Shown here piece after piece: positions 19,250 through 29,738 of a stretch of 64,000 bases of DNA. A program made the position numbers and the translations under genes. The notes beneath the pieces were generated by a model. It made no database searches. It saw nothing but the letters and a program-made list of their open reading frames with translations, and had not been told where the DNA came from. Position 1 is the first letter of the stretch; every line of letters starts with the position of its first letter. Origin of the DNA: Pandoraea communis (lineage in GTDB: Bacteria > Pseudomonadota > Gammaproteobacteria > Burkholderiales > Burkholderiaceae); contig NZ_CABPSJ010000001.1 of NCBI RefSeq assembly GCF_902459745.1, forward strand, positions 186,001 to 250,000. Reading direction: 5' to 3'.

Positions 19250-19687
19250 TCATGCCGGCCACGCCGGAACACGGCCCAATTCTGCCACGATAGCCCCGCG
19301 CAGCGCGGGCATCCAGGCCGCGCGTTCGGCCAGCACTGGCTGCGGCACCTCGCGTTGCGGCGCACTCCAGACCGAGTCGGGGAAATGGACATCGTCCCGA
19401 TATCGCGGAATCACATGCCAATGCACATGCGGCACCCTATTGCCCAGACTGGCCACATTGACCTTATCGGGCGACATCACCGTGCGCAGGGCGGTCTCGA
19501 CGCCAAACACCACACGCATCACGTGTTCGCGCGCGGCTTCGGGCAAATCGCTCATTTCAGCGACATGGGCATGCCAGATCACCCGCGCGAAGCCGGGATA
19601 GCCGGGTTCGTTCGCGAGCACCACGCGCAGCACCGGATCGCGCCACACGACTTCCCCGCCATCCCCCGTGCAAAACGGACACTCCAT
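19250..19687 (-). CDS. HIT family nucleotide hydrolase
   Basis: Histidine-triad protein of 145 residues. The catalytic HIT motif HVHWHVIPRYRDD is at about residues 87-99. The N-terminal CPFC (residues 3-6) with later residues may bind zinc, as in many bacterial HIT proteins. Such proteins hydrolyse nucleoside phosphoramidates or dinucleoside polyphosphates; the exact substrate is not visible. It lies 79 nt upstream of the DUF971 gene on the same strand. Confidence 0.9.
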   Translation of the reverse strand: MECPFCTGDGGEVVWRDPVLRVVLANEPGYPGFARVIWHAHVAEMSDLPEAAREHVMRVVFGVETALRTVMSPDKVNVASLGNRVPHVHWHVIPRYRDDVHFPDSVWSAPQREVPQPVLAERAAWMPALRGAIVAELGRVPAWPA

Positions 19688-19752
19688 GATTGTTCTCCCT
19701 TTGTTAGCCTGCCATGCGCCGACGCCGGCACCGCCACCGGAAGCGGCTCGCG

Positions 19753-21441
19753 TCAGCGTTTTCTGCTCTTCTTGCGCTTGCCAGTGGCTGGGTCAACCGA
19801 TCCGAGCGCGAGTTCGGCGAAATCGATTTCGCTGAGCAACTCGCGCAACGTCTCGTCGTTGATTCGATGGGTAATGCGCAAACGCGACAGCTCCACGCGC
19901 TCGGCTTGCAGCGACGCCGCCCGCAACCGGCGCTCGACTTCGACCTCGCGCACCGCACGCGCGCGCATTTCGTCGGTGGCGCTCGACACGTTGAGCGTGC
20001 GGCGATAGCGTCCCATGACCCGCGCGGCGGCTTCGGCACAAACGGCGGTATCGAGTTCGTCGCCCGACTTGGCGATCACTTTCTGCAACGATTCGATGGC
20101 CCGGATGGCGGCCTCCGAGGCCGCGAGTCGCGCTTCGCTCAACTCGCGATTACGCATGTCTTCCGCAGGCCAGCGCACGCCCCGCAGCAAGATCGGCAAA
20201 CCGACACTGCCCCCGATCAGCGAAAGCAGGATCACGCCGGCGGCCAGAAAGATCAGCAGATCGCGTCCTGGGAACGGCGCCCCGCCGGGCAATGCCAGCG
20301 GCACCGAGAGTGCACCGGCCAACGTCACCGCGCCGCGCACGCCCGAGAGGGCCGTCACGCTGGTAAAGCGCATGCCGGGCTTCATCGTGATTTCACCGCG
20401 CCGCATGCCGAGGAAATACATCGCCCGCCACGCCACCCACACCCAGCAGAAGCGCAGCACGATGAGAACCGCCGAAATCGCGCCGACGTAGAACATCAGT
20501 TCGCCCAGATTCGTGAGCGTACCCCACAGAGGCTCGCCTGGGCGCAGCGCAGCGCGCACGATATCCGGCAATTGCAGCCCGAGCAGCACGAACACGGCGC
20601 CGTTGAACACGAACTCGAGCATCGACCACACGCCGTTACCGAGAATGCGCGTCGCTGTGCGAGAGTTGAGCAGGTCGGTCGAGCTGACCGCCATGCCGGC
20701 GGCCACGGCCGCGAGAATGCCGGAAAAACCGAAGTGTTCGGCCAGCAAATAGGCGGCGAACGGTAGCAGCAGCAGAAGCAGCACGACAGTGGCGGGCTCC
20801 TCCGTGGACGCGTGCATCACCCGGCGGTGGAACTGCGTGAAGAGCCACGTCACGGCCCAGCCGGCGAGCAGTCCGCCCAGCGCGATGACGAAAAAAGAGA
20901 ACGTCGCGCTGCCGATGGAGAAGAGTCCCGTGGTAGCGGCAACGAGTGCGAACTTGAAGACGACGAGGCCCGACGCGTCGTTCATCATCGCCTCGCCTTC
21001 GAGCACGTGCATCAGCCGCGTGGGCATGCGCATGCGTCCGGTGAGCGCGGAGACAGCCACGGCGTCGGTCGGCGAGAGCACGCCGCCGAGCGCGAACGCC
21101 ACGGCGAGCGGAATCGACGGAATCATCCAGTGGATGAAATAACCCACACCGAGCACGGTGAAGATCACCAGGCCCAGCGCCATGGCGACGATCGGCACGC
21201 GCAGATGCCAGAACTCGCGTTTGGGCATGCGCCAGCCGTCGGCGAAGAGCAACGGCGGGATGAACAGCAGGAAGAAAATCTCGGGGTCCAGATCGATGTG
21301 CAGCCCCGCGCCCGGATAGGCGAGCGCGGCGCCCACGGCGATCTGCACGAGCGGTACCGGCAGGAATCGCATGAAGCTGACCAGCACGCCGGTCAGCGCC
21401 ACCACGAACAGCAGGACGAGTGCTGTATAGACTACTTCCAT
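19753..21441 (-). CDS. Na+/H+ antiporter, CPA1 family
   Basis: Inner-membrane cation/proton antiporter of 562 residues. About 12 membrane segments span residues 1-410, with the ion-site motifs GGVLSPTDAVAVSAL (about 126-140) and EGEAMMNDASGLVVF (about 155-170, the conserved ND pair). The last 130 residues form a soluble, charged cytoplasmic tail (MRNRELSEARLAASEAAIRAIE). Architecture matches the bacterial NhaP/NhaX-like group. Confidence 0.92.
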   Translation of the reverse strand: MEVVYTALVLLFVVALTGVLVSFMRFLPVPLVQIAVGAALAYPGAGLHIDLDPEIFFLLFIPPLLFADGWRMPKREFWHLRVPIVAMALGLVIFTVLGVGYFIHWMIPSIPLAVAFALGGVLSPTDAVAVSALTGRMRMPTRLMHVLEGEAMMNDASGLVVFKFALVAATTGLFSIGSATFSFFVIALGGLLAGWAVTWLFTQFHRRVMHASTEEPATVVLLLLLLPFAAYLLAEHFGFSGILAAVAAGMAVSSTDLLNSRTATRILGNGVWSMLEFVFNGAVFVLLGLQLPDIVRAALRPGEPLWGTLTNLGELMFYVGAISAVLIVLRFCWVWVAWRAMYFLGMRRGEITMKPGMRFTSVTALSGVRGAVTLAGALSVPLALPGGAPFPGRDLLIFLAAGVILLSLIGGSVGLPILLRGVRWPAEDMRNRELSEARLAASEAAIRAIESLQKVIAKSGDELDTAVCAEAAARVMGRYRRTLNVSSATDEMRARAVREVEVERRLRAASLQAERVELSRLRITHRINDETLRELLSEIDFAELALGSVDPATGKRKKSRKR

Positions 21442-21493
21442 GCCACCTCCGTGGCCCGTCGGTCAAGCATCGGCCGCGTCCCCAGGAGGTGCA

Positions 21494-24400
21494 TCAGACC
21501 AGCACGCGTTCGATACCGCCGTTGTTTGCATCCTTGACGTAATCCACCAGCCATTCTTCGCCCAGTACATGCTTGGCGATCTCGACGACGATGTAGTCGG
21601 CCGTGACGTTAGCGTCTTCGTTATAGCGCGACAGACCTTGCAGGCACGACGGACAGCTCGTGAGGATCTTGACATCGCCGACCTTGCCATCTGCACGCAG
21701 CTTCGCGGCCCCCTTGCGCATTTCCTCTTCCTTGCGGAAGCGGATCTGCGTCGAGATGTCGGGGCGCGTGACCGCCAGCGTACCCGATTCGCCGCAGCAG
21801 CGATCGTTCTTCTCGATCTTGTAGCCGTCGTTCTCGCTGCCCATCAACTGGTTCACGAGCTTGACCGGGTCCATCGTCTTGATCGGCGTGTGGCAGGGGT
21901 CGTGATACATGTAGCGCGTGCCGTTCACGCCTGCGAGCTTCACGTCCTTCTCGAGCAGGTATTCATGGATATCGATGATGCGGCAGCCCGGGAAGATCTT
22001 CTCGAATTCATAGCCCGCGAGTTGATCGTAGCAAGTGCCGCACGACACGACCACCGTCTTGATGTCGAGGTAGTTCAGCGTGTTCGCCATACGGTGGAAC
22101 AACACGCGATTGTCCGTCACGATCTTCTCGGCCTTATCGCCCTGCCCCGAGCCGCGCTGCGGATAACCGCAGCACAGATAGCCCGGCGGCAGCACCGTCT
22201 GCACGCCCACATGCCAGAGCATGGCTTGCGTGGCCAGTCCGACCTGCGAGAACAGACGCTCCGAGCCGCAACCGGGGAAGTAGAACACCGCTTCCGAATC
22301 CACCGTGGTGGTCTTCGGATTGCGGATGATCGGCACCACCTTGTTGTCTTCGATGTCGAGCAGTGCGCGCGCCGTCTTCTTCGGCAGATTGCCTGGCATC
22401 TTCTTGTTCACGAAGTGGATCACCTCCTCGCGCAGGGGCGGCTTGCCGACCGTCGCAGGCGGGTGCGCCGTCTGCTTCTTCGCGATTTTCTTGAAGATGT
22501 CCGCGCCGAAACGCTGGGCTTTGTAACCCCAGTCGATCATCACCTTTCGGGTGATGTTGATCGTTTCCGGACGGGTGGCGTTCAGGAAGAACATACCGGC
22601 GGCAGCGCCCGGATTGAACTTCTTCTTGCCCATCTTGCGCAGCAGGTTGCGCATGTTCATCGTCACGTCGCCGAAGTCGATCTTCACCGGGCAGGGCGTG
22701 ACGCACTTGTGGCAAACCGTGCAGTGATCGGCCACATCGTTGAACTCGTCCCAGTGCTTGATCGACACACCGCGGCGCGTCTGTTCCTCGTACAGGAACG
22801 CCTCGATGAGCAGCGAAGTTGCGAGAATCTTGTTGCGCGGGCTGTACAGCAGATTCGCGCGCGGCACGTGCGTGGCACACACCGGCTTGCACTTGCCGCA
22901 GCGCAGGCAGTCCTTCACGCTGTCGGCAATCGCCCCGATGTCCGACTGCTGCATGATGAGCGACTCGTAGCCCATCAGCCCGAAGCTGGGCGTATAGGCA
23001 TTGCGCAGATCGGCGGGCAGGTCGGGCAGGTCGAGCAGCTTGCCCTTGTTGAAGCGCCCTTCCGGGTCCACGCGTTGCTTGTACGCGCGGAATTCGCCGA
23101 TCTCTTCTTGCGTCAGGAACTCCAGCTTGGTGATGCCGATGCCGTGTTCGCCCGAGATCACACCGTCGAGCGAGCGCGCGATGCCCATGATGCGAGCCAC
23201 CGCCTTGTGCGCGTCCTGGAGCATCTCGTAGTTATCCGAGTTCACCGGGATATTCGTGTGCACATTGCCGTCGCCCGCGTGCATATGCAGCGCGACGAAC
23301 ACACGGCCATGCAGCACGCGCTTGTGAATGGCTTGCGCTTCGTCGAGGATCGGCTTGAACTCGCCGCCCGTGAAAATCTGGCGCAGTTCGGCGCGAATTT
23401 CCTGCTTCCACGACACGCGGATCGTACGATCTTGCAGCAGATCGATCAGACGTGTTTGCGGCTGCTTGTTCAGCCGGTCGTTCAGCGCCACGTTCATGTC
23501 GCGGATGCCGTGACGATTGAGCAGCGGAATCGCCTCGGCCAGCGGCAGTTCGAAGTGATCGCGCAGAAACACCCAACGTGCGCGCACGTCGCGCAGCAGC
23601 GTAAGCGCCGTCTGCACGCGATCTTCGAGCAGTTCGGCCGACGGAATTTCGTTCGCGTCGTCGGTCTTGCCCAGCGGCAGATTGCCGGCTTCGAAGAACG
23701 TTTCGAGCGCATCGACCAGTTGCAGCTTGTTCTTGAGCGACAGTTCGATGTTGATGCGTTCGATGTGATCCGTGTACTCGCCCATGCGCGGCAGCGGGAT
23801 CACCACGTCTTCGTTGATCTTGAAGGCGTTGGTGTGGCGCGCGATGGCGGCGGTACGCGAGCGGTCGAGCCAGAACTTCTTGCGGGCTTCGGCCGACACG
23901 GCGACGAAGCCTTCGCCGCTCTTGCCGTTGGCCATGCGAATGACTTCCGACGTCGCCTGTGCGACCGCGTTGTCGTCGTCACCGACGATATCGCCGATCA
24001 GCACCATCTTCGGGAACGCGTTGCGCTTCGACTTCGTGGCATAGTCCACGGCGCGCAGATAACGTTCGTCCAGATGTTCGAGGCCGGCCAGAATCGCACC
24101 GCCCGAGGCCGTCTGGGCGAACATGTAGTCCTTGATTTCGACGATGCTCGGAATGGCTTCCTTCGCCTGGCCGAAGAACTCCAGACAGACCGTGCGCGTG
24201 TGCGCTGGCATCTTGTGCAGAATCCAGCGTGCGCTCGTGATCAGCCCGTCGCAGCCTTCCTTCTGAATGCCGGGCAGACCGGCGAGGAACTTGTCCGTGA
24301 CGTCCTTGCCGAGGCCTTCCTTGCGGAAGCGCTTGCCCTCGATCTCCAGCATTTCCGTCTTGAGCAGCACAGCGCCGGGCGCCTGATTGCCATCGAACCA

Positions 24401-25489
24401 CTTCAATTCGAAGCGAGCGACCGGAATGTCGTGAATCTTGCCGAGATTGTGATCGTGGCGGGTGACTTCAAGCCAGTTGCCTTGCGGGTCGACCATACGC
24501 CACCACGCGAGGTTATCGAGCGCCGTGCCCCACAGCACGGCCTTCTTGCCACCGGCGTTCATCGCCACGTTGCCGCCGATGCACGACGCGTCGATCGACG
24601 TCGGGTCAACCGCGAACACCAGACCGGCGCGTTCGGCGGCTTCGGCGACACGGCGCGTTACCACACCTGCGCCCGAGAAAATCGTCGGCACCGGCTTGTC
24701 GACGCCCGGCAGGACCGAATATTCGACCTCGTCGAGCTGCTCGAGTTTTTCCGTATTGATGACGGCCGAGAACGGCGTGAGCGGAATCGCGCCGCCCGTA
24801 TAGCCGGTGCCGCCTCCGCGCGGAATAACCGTCAGTCCGAGTTCGAAGCAGCCCTTCACCAGCGCCGCCATCTCGGCCTCGCTATCCGGTGTGAGCACGA
24901 CGAACGGGTACTCCACGCGCCAGTCGGTGGCGTCCGTCACATGCGAGACACGCGACAGTCCGTCGAACTTGATGTTGTCGTGAGCGGTCGTGCGGCCGAG
25001 CACCTTCTTTGCGCGGCGGCGCAGATCGGCCATCTTGCCAAACTCGGCGGCGAAATCCGCTACGGCGCGGCGAGCGGCCGCTTCCAGTTGCTCCACGCGG
25101 GCGGCGCGCTCGCGGCCAGTTGCATCGGCGTGCTCGGCCACATCGGCACGACGACGCTTGTCGATCTCGTTGAGCCGGTGATCGAGGGCGTCGATCAGCA
25201 GCTTGCGACGCTTCGGATTGTCGAGCAGGTCGTCTTGCAGATAGGGATTGCGGCGAACCACCCAGATGTCGCCGAGGACTTCATACAGCATGCGGGCCGA
25301 GCGGCCGGTACGGCGCTCTGCGCGGAGTTCGTCGAGGATGGCCCAGGCGTCGGCGCCCAGCAGGCGCATGACGATTTCGCGATCCGAAAACGACGTGTAG
25401 TTATAGGGAATCTCGCGCAGCCGCGCGGGTTGTGCGGCTACGGCATGCTTTGCGTCGTGCGGCTCGAAGGCAGGCAAGGGTGCGTTCAT
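21494..25489 (-). CDS. Giant FAD-linked oxidase/[4Fe-4S] oxidoreductase (DUF3683 type)
   Basis: Fused respiratory-type 2-hydroxyacid dehydrogenase of 1331 residues. The N-terminal ~150 residues are DUF3683-like. They are followed by an FAD-binding type 4 domain ([18 protein letters not shown] near residue 225), a FAD-linked oxidase C-terminal domain ([13 protein letters not shown]), a two-cluster ferredoxin module ([16 protein letters not shown] and [16 protein letters not shown]), and two CCG domains ([14 protein letters not shown]...CCGYPQRG and CHTP...DRCCGESG). Related enzymes oxidise D-lactate or D-2-hydroxyglutarate and pass electrons to quinone; the substrate here is inferred only. Start chosen at the ATG giving [10 protein letters not shown]; a TTG 24 codons upstream is unlikely. 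Confidence 0.9.
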   Translation of the reverse strand: MNAPLPAFEPHDAKHAVAAQPARLREIPYNYTSFSDREIVMRLLGADAWAILDELRAERRTGRSARMLYEVLGDIWVVRRNPYLQDDLLDNPKRRKLLIDALDHRLNEIDKRRRADVAEHADATGRERAARVEQLEAAARRAVADFAAEFGKMADLRRRAKKVLGRTTAHDNIKFDGLSRVSHVTDATDWRVEYPFVVLTPDSEAEMAALVKGCFELGLTVIPRGGGTGYTGGAIPLTPFSAVINTEKLEQLDEVEYSVLPGVDKPVPTIFSGAGVVTRRVAEAAERAGLVFAVDPTSIDASCIGGNVAMNAGGKKAVLWGTALDNLAWWRMVDPQGNWLEVTRHDHNLGKIHDIPVARFELKWFDGNQAPGAVLLKTEMLEIEGKRFRKEGLGKDVTDKFLAGLPGIQKEGCDGLITSARWILHKMPAHTRTVCLEFFGQAKEAIPSIVEIKDYMFAQTASGGAILAGLEHLDERYLRAVDYATKSKRNAFPKMVLIGDIVGDDDNAVAQATSEVIRMANGKSGEGFVAVSAEARKKFWLDRSRTAAIARHTNAFKINEDVVIPLPRMGEYTDHIERINIELSLKNKLQLVDALETFFEAGNLPLGKTDDANEIPSAELLEDRVQTALTLLRDVRARWVFLRDHFELPLAEAIPLLNRHGIRDMNVALNDRLNKQPQTRLIDLLQDRTIRVSWKQEIRAELRQIFTGGEFKPILDEAQAIHKRVLHGRVFVALHMHAGDGNVHTNIPVNSDNYEMLQDAHKAVARIMGIARSLDGVISGEHGIGITKLEFLTQEEIGEFRAYKQRVDPEGRFNKGKLLDLPDLPADLRNAYTPSFGLMGYESLIMQQSDIGAIADSVKDCLRCGKCKPVCATHVPRANLLYSPRNKILATSLLIEAFLYEEQTRRGVSIKHWDEFNDVADHCTVCHKCVTPCPVKIDFGDVTMNMRNLLRKMGKKKFNPGAAAGMFFLNATRPETINITRKVMIDWGYKAQRFGADIFKKIAKKQTAHPPATVGKPPLREEVIHFVNKKMPGNLPKKTARALLDIEDNKVVPIIRNPKTTTVDSEAVFYFPGCGSERLFSQVGLATQAMLWHVGVQTVLPPGYLCCGYPQRGSGQGDKAEKIVTDNRVLFHRMANTLNYLDIKTVVVSCGTCYDQLAGYEFEKIFPGCRIIDIHEYLLEKDVKLAGVNGTRYMYHDPCHTPIKTMDPVKLVNQLMGSENDGYKIEKNDRCCGESGTLAVTRPDISTQIRFRKEEEMRKGAAKLRADGKVGDVKILTSCPSCLQGLSRYNEDANVTADYIVVEIAKHVLGEEWLVDYVKDANNGGIERVLV

Positions 25490-25956
25490 CTTGTCGGGCT
25501 CGTCAGGTGCGGCGGTGCATCCGCCGTCGGCGTTCGTCTCGCGAGACGCGCCGAAAGTCAAAATCGGGTATGCGCTAGGAATGCCGGCGGCAGACGCGAC
25601 GGATGCGCGCGCGCCGGCAACAGACGATCTGCGGTCAGCGAGATCGACGACTGCCGTGCGAAAACGTCGATGACGAATCGTGTCCGGTCATCGAGCAGAA
25701 GCACAGAGGGGTGAGGCAGTTGGTGCGCATGCCCAGATCTTTCTTCCGGCTTGGAAAGTGTTGGTAGGGGAATGTAGTCAGAATTGTACTTCATTGCACC
25801 GCAACACGTCGGGGCCGCAGCGAATTCCCCCTTGGTGGCGCGCGATTCCCCTCCGCCCCCCTCCTCCGCCGCGCCCCGGCAGATTCATTGCAGCGTTGAT
25901 GGTGCGTCCACAACCGCTCGCTCCACGAATCCACCAAGGCGATCGCGCAATCCCCG

Positions 25957-25968
25957 TATAGCGCTATA
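25957..25968. promoter_or_regulatory. Perfect 12-bp palindrome upstream of the molybdenum hydroxylase genes
   Basis: TATAGCGCTATA is self-complementary and lies 38 nt upstream of the candidate -35 box of the iorAB-like operon. It is a plausible regulator-binding site; no regulator gene is adjacent. Confidence 0.35.
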
Positions 25969-26005
25969 TCCATTTAAACACAACGACTTACACCACATTT
26001 CTGGG

Positions 26006-26034
26006 CTGAAATTTCCAACGAATGGGAGTATGTT
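26006..26034 (+). promoter_or_regulatory. Candidate promoter of the molybdenum hydroxylase operon
   Basis: CTGAAA (26006-26011) and TATGTT (26029-26034) are 17 nt apart, each matching the sigma70 consensus at 4 of 6 positions, 42 nt before the start codon. Confidence 0.3.
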
Positions 26035-26076
26035 TGGGCGGTCCCCCGATCCATCCACCCGTCAAGAGGTGTCTCT

Positions 26077-26535
26077 ATGGTTACGTTTCAACTGAACGGC
26101 CGTCCCGTGCAGGTCGATGTCGACCCTGCCACGCCCTTGCTCTGGACCTTGCGCGATGCGCTCAATATGACCGGCACCAAGTTCGGTTGTGGCATGGCGC
26201 TGTGTGGTGCGTGCACCGTGCATCTGGACGGTGCGCCCATCCGGAGCTGCATCACCCCGATTTCCGCCGTCGCGGGCAAAAAAGTCACCACCATTGAAAA
26301 CGTTGGTGCAGATCCTGTCGGACGCGCCGTGCAGGATGCCTGGGTCAAGCACGACGTGCCCCAGTGCGGTTACTGCCAGAGCGGCCAGATCATGTCTGCC
26401 GCTGCGTTGCTGCGCGAGAACAAGCAGCCGAACGACGAGCAGATCGACGCAGCCATGGCTGGCAATATTTGCCGCTGCGGCACCTACGCCCGCATTCGGG
26501 CGGCCATCAAAGACGCTGCGGCGTCGCTGGCCTGA
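26077..26535 (+). CDS. [2Fe-2S] subunit of a molybdenum hydroxylase (IorA-like)
   Basis: Small electron-transfer subunit of 152 residues. Eight cysteines ligate two [2Fe-2S] clusters: plant-type ferredoxin C38, C43, C46, C58 ([16 protein letters not shown]) and the alpha-helical cluster C97, C100, C132, C134 (QCGYCQSGQ and ICRCGTY). Together with the next gene it forms a xanthine-dehydrogenase-family enzyme without an FAD subunit, as in isoquinoline 1-oxidoreductase. AGAGG precedes the ATG. It lies 18 nt before the large subunit. Confidence 0.93.
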   Translation: MVTFQLNGRPVQVDVDPATPLLWTLRDALNMTGTKFGCGMALCGACTVHLDGAPIRSCITPISAVAGKKVTTIENVGADPVGRAVQDAWVKHDVPQCGYCQSGQIMSAAALLRENKQPNDEQIDAAMAGNICRCGTYARIRAAIKDAAASLA

Positions 26536-26553
26536 GGCGAGGAGAAAATCACC

Positions 26554-28776
26554 ATGCGTGAACTTCGTTTTTCCCAGCGCCCCGGCGTGGCTGTGGGCGA
26601 CTTCACCGGCCTGACGCGCCGTGCGTTTCTCAAGACGTCGGCGATTGCTGCCGGCGGCCTGATGCTCGAGATGTCGCTGCCCGGCGCGGTGCGCACTGCC
26701 AGTGCGCAGGGGGCGGCGGCCACGCCCGTCGTACCGTCGGCGTTCGTACATATTGGCACGGACAATACCGTCACCATCCAGGTCAACCGCCTCGATTTCG
26801 GACAGGGGGTGCAGACAGCGCTGCCCATGCTCGTCGCGGAAGAACTCGATTGCGACTGGTCCAAGGTGCGAAGCGAACTGGCGCCTGCGGCCGATGTCTA
26901 CAAAGACCCGCTGTTCGGCATCCAGATGACGGGCGGCTCCGGTTCCGTTGCCCACTCGTGGCTTCAGTACCGGCGCATCGGGGCATCTGCGCGCGCCATG
27001 CTCATCGCGGCTGCCGCGCAGCAATGGAAAGTTCCGGCGGCGCAGTTGCGCACCGAAAACGGCGTCGTGCTGGGTCCGAACGGCCAGCGCGCCACGTACG
27101 GCAGCCTCGCCGCGCGTGCGCAGGCACTGCCGGTGCCGGCTGACGTTGCCCTCAAAGATCCGTCGGCGTTCCGATTGCTCGGCAAGCCGACGGGCCGGCT
27201 CGATGCGCGTGCCAAATCTACCGGCGTGCCGATGTACGGCATGGACTTCAAGCTGCCGAACCTGAAAGTGGCCGTCGTTGCGCGTCCGCCCGTCTTCGGT
27301 GCGAAAGTCAAGCGCTTCGACGCCAAAGCGGCGCGTGCGGTCAAGGGTGTGCGCGACGTGCTGGAGATCCCGGACGATCGAGGCGGCACTGCGGTGGCCG
27401 TGATAGCCGATGGTTACTGGCAGGCCAAGACTGGCCGTGACGCGCTCAATGCCACATGGGACACCGGTAGCGTAGAGCACGTAGACACCACAGCGCAGTT
27501 GGCCAAATTCAGAGAGATGGCCAAGACGCCGGGCACGGTCGCCATCGATGGGGACATTTCCAAACTCAAGGGTGCTCCCAAAACGCTCGTGGCGGAGTAC
27601 AGCTTCCCGTATCTGGCGCATGCGCCGATGGAGCCTTTGAACTGCACCGTGCAGCTCTCCGACAGGGGGGCTGAAGTGTGGACAGGCACGCAATTCCAGA
27701 CCGTCGATCAGGCGGCCATTGCGCGCACCCTCGACCTGAAGCCTGAGCAGGTCAAGCTGCACACCTTGATGGCGGGTGGTGGATTTGGCCGCCGGGCGGT
27801 GCCGACGTCGGACTATGGTGTTGAGGCGGCACAGGTGGCGAAGGCGTGGCGGCGCGCGGGGCATCGTGAGCCGGTCAAAGTGATCTGGAGCCGCGAGGAC
27901 GACATTCGCGGGGGCTACTATCGCCCGATGTACGTGCATCGAGCCGAGATCGGGCTTGACGCCAAGGGCAACGTACTGGCGTGGAATCACACCATCGTGG
28001 GCCAATCGATTTTGCAGGGCACGCCGTTTGAAAAGATGATGGTCAAGAACGGGATCGACGGCACCAGTGTGGAGGGTGTGTTGGGAACCCCGTACGCCGT
28101 GCCATTGCGCCTGACGTTACACAGTCCGCAGGTCAACGTCCCGGTGTTGTGGTGGCGGTCGGTGGGCAACACACACACGGCGTTCGTCATGGAGACGCTG
28201 ATAGACGAGTTGGCGAAGAATGCTGGGCAGGATCCGGTGGCGTATCGATATGCGTTGATGGGGGACAAGCATCCGCGTCACCGTGAGGCGTTGGCGTTGG
28301 CGGTGGAGCGTTCGGGTTATGGAAAGGCCAAGTTGCCGGCGGGACAAGCGTGGGGCGTGGCGGTCCATGAGTCCTTTGATTCCGTGGTGGCGTACGTGGT
28401 GGTGGCTGAGATGCGAAATGGGTCGCCGCGATTGATAAGTGCGACGGCGGGGGTACATTGCAATTTCGCGGTCAATCCGTTGACGGTGGCGGCACAGGTA
28501 GAGGGTGCGGCGCTGATGGGATTGGGCACGACGTTACCGGGTGCGGCCATCACGTTAAAGGATGGGGAAGTGGAGCAGAGCAACTTCCATCAGTACATGG
28601 TGGCGCGGTTGACGGACATGCCCGCGATCAGTGTGCACGTGGTCAGCTCGGGGGATGCACCGACGGGCATGGGCGAGCCGGGTTTACCGCCGTTAGCGCC
28701 GGCGTATGCGAATGCGCTCTTTGGGTTGACGGGTAAGCGGCAGCGAGCGTTGCCGTTCGAAGTAACGCAGGCGTAA
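26554..28776 (+). CDS. Molybdopterin-binding large subunit (IorB-like), Tat-exported
   Basis: Molybdenum-cofactor subunit of 740 residues, periplasmic. A twin-arginine signal TRRAFLKTSAIAAGG (about residues 23-37) is followed by a hydrophobic stretch and cleavage near ASAQ. Aldehyde-oxidase-type motifs are visible: VNRLDFGQGVQTALPML, AHAPMEPLNCTV and MAGGGFGRRAVPTSDY, ending GMGEPGLPPLAPAYANALFGLTG, which holds the catalytic-glutamate region of the family. The usual FAD subunit is absent and electrons probably go to a cytochrome. The 3' third (from about 28140) switches to G-rich codon use, unlike the first two-thirds. Confidence 0.9.
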   Translation: MRELRFSQRPGVAVGDFTGLTRRAFLKTSAIAAGGLMLEMSLPGAVRTASAQGAAATPVVPSAFVHIGTDNTVTIQVNRLDFGQGVQTALPMLVAEELDCDWSKVRSELAPAADVYKDPLFGIQMTGGSGSVAHSWLQYRRIGASARAMLIAAAAQQWKVPAAQLRTENGVVLGPNGQRATYGSLAARAQALPVPADVALKDPSAFRLLGKPTGRLDARAKSTGVPMYGMDFKLPNLKVAVVARPPVFGAKVKRFDAKAARAVKGVRDVLEIPDDRGGTAVAVIADGYWQAKTGRDALNATWDTGSVEHVDTTAQLAKFREMAKTPGTVAIDGDISKLKGAPKTLVAEYSFPYLAHAPMEPLNCTVQLSDRGAEVWTGTQFQTVDQAAIARTLDLKPEQVKLHTLMAGGGFGRRAVPTSDYGVEAAQVAKAWRRAGHREPVKVIWSREDDIRGGYYRPMYVHRAEIGLDAKGNVLAWNHTIVGQSILQGTPFEKMMVKNGIDGTSVEGVLGTPYAVPLRLTLHSPQVNVPVLWWRSVGNTHTAFVMETLIDELAKNAGQDPVAYRYALMGDKHPRHREALALAVERSGYGKAKLPAGQAWGVAVHESFDSVVAYVVVAEMRNGSPRLISATAGVHCNFAVNPLTVAAQVEGAALMGLGTTLPGAAITLKDGEVEQSNFHQYMVARLTDMPAISVHVVSSGDAPTGMGEPGLPPLAPAYANALFGLTGKRQRALPFEVTQA

Positions 28777-28815
28777 GGATGAGAGGGAGGGGGGGGCAAA
28801 GAAAGAGAGATGAAA

Positions 28816-28888
28816 AGCGGGACTGGGGCCCCTTTCTGCAGCGAGTTGGGTTTATGTCTGAGAGGCGGAAAGGGGCCCCAGTCCCGCT
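28816..28888. repeat. 21-bp perfect inverted repeat with 31-nt loop
   Basis: Arms 28816-28836 and 28868-28888 are perfect reverse complements over 21 bp; the core of each is the palindrome GGGGCCCC. It lies between the convergent IorB-like and YqaA-like genes, 39 nt after the first stop codon. There is no T-run, so it is either a strong bidirectional stem-loop without a classical terminator tail or a remnant or mobile structural element. Confidence 0.8.
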
Positions 28889-28911
28889 CCCCGGACTTCG
28901 GACAGAACTCT

Positions 28912-28943
<32 letters not shown>

Positions 28944-28979
28944 GCGTGGCAGGACGAGGCGGAGGGATACCAATCGTCC

Positions 28980-29597
28980 TTACCCGACCAGCAAATGCTT
29001 GAACGGCGCAAAAAACCCCTGCCAAAAGGACTCGGGCACACGAAGCATGAGGTAAGTAATAGCGATATACCGGAGTGTCTTCCCGATGGCGATATAGAAG
29101 AGACAGGTGCGCCAGGGGAGTCGAAGCCATCCTGCGAGGGAGCAGAAGGGGTCGCCGACGATGGGGAGCCAGGAGAGGAGGAGAAGGGGTGGGCCGAAGC
29201 GGCGCATCCAGCGGTGATAGCGTTCATTCATTGGCGCTTTGCTGTCGGCGCGTTTGCCGTCGTCGTCAACGCCTACGGTGATGGCAGTCGCAGCTCCCCC
29301 ACTGGCGAGCACGGCAGCGCGAGCATGCGCCCGCCGGCGGGCCTTGAGGCGTACAAAGCCGCGTCGTGCGGCGAAGCCCATCCACCAGTCGAGCATGCCA
29401 CCGGCGGTGTTGCCCACGCTTGCCACGGCGATGGCGGGCCAGAACATGTGGGGATTGAGGGCCACATACCCGAATAGCGCGGGTTCCGAGCCCATGGGCA
29501 GCAGTGTGGCGGACAGAAACGACACCAGAAAAATGGCTGGCAGTCCGATGCCGGGCAGTGCGAGCGCGCCTAGCAGCCAGGTGATGAACGACTCCAT
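28980..29597 (-). CDS. YqaA-type (SNARE-associated/DedA-like) membrane protein
   Basis: Inner-membrane protein of 205 residues. It has N-terminal hydrophobic segments (LLGALALPGIGLPAIFLVSFLSATLLP), the family region GNTAGGMLDWWMG, and C-terminal FGPPLLLLSWLPIVGDPFCSLAGWLRLPWRTCLFYIAIGKTLRY, matching YqaA/DedA proteins implicated in membrane-lipid handling. Residues about 85-125 form a hydrophilic insertion. The ATG chosen has GGAG at 4 nt; a longer frame upstream is rejected. Its 3' half shows unusual strand composition shared with the neighbouring IorB-like gene. Confidence 0.85.
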   Translation of the reverse strand: MESFITWLLGALALPGIGLPAIFLVSFLSATLLPMGSEPALFGYVALNPHMFWPAIAVASVGNTAGGMLDWWMGFAARRGFVRLKARRRAHARAAVLASGGAATAITVGVDDDGKRADSKAPMNERYHRWMRRFGPPLLLLSWLPIVGDPFCSLAGWLRLPWRTCLFYIAIGKTLRYIAITYLMLRVPESFWQGFFAPFKHLLVG

Positions 29598-29738
29598 GCA
29601 ACTCCGGAAAAAGCAAAACCGATAGAGAAATAAGGCGAATCCCGCCCCGTGACCGACCGGGCGGTGGGCACATGCGCAATGCGGCGCAAGCACGCGTCGT
29701 TTGGCAGAATCAAAAAGTCTGGCGCATAATGCGAGACC

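Larger units (their letters stand above)
25490..26076. other. Divergent intergenic region between the FAD oxidoreductase and iorAB-like genes
   Basis: 587 nt with no convincing gene. It holds a minus-strand TACAAT box near 25785, a pyrimidine-rich tract at 25845-25880, a perfect palindrome at 25957-25968 and a candidate plus-strand promoter at 26006-26034. GC content falls markedly from 25960 onward, as expected for a promoter. Confidence 0.5.

Noticed and set aside
21440-25714. Very long open frame on the plus strand opposite the FAD/Fe-S oxidoreductase gene
   Set aside because: Arg/His-rich translation with no family features; an antisense shadow caused by high third-position GC. The same applies to 1678-4284, 4248-6074, 8719-10752 and 14224-16644 on the plus strand.
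25558-25794. 78-codon minus-strand open frame upstream of the FAD oxidoreductase
   Set aside because: Begins at the likely -10 region, has no ribosome-binding site, and its composition is unlike coding sequence.
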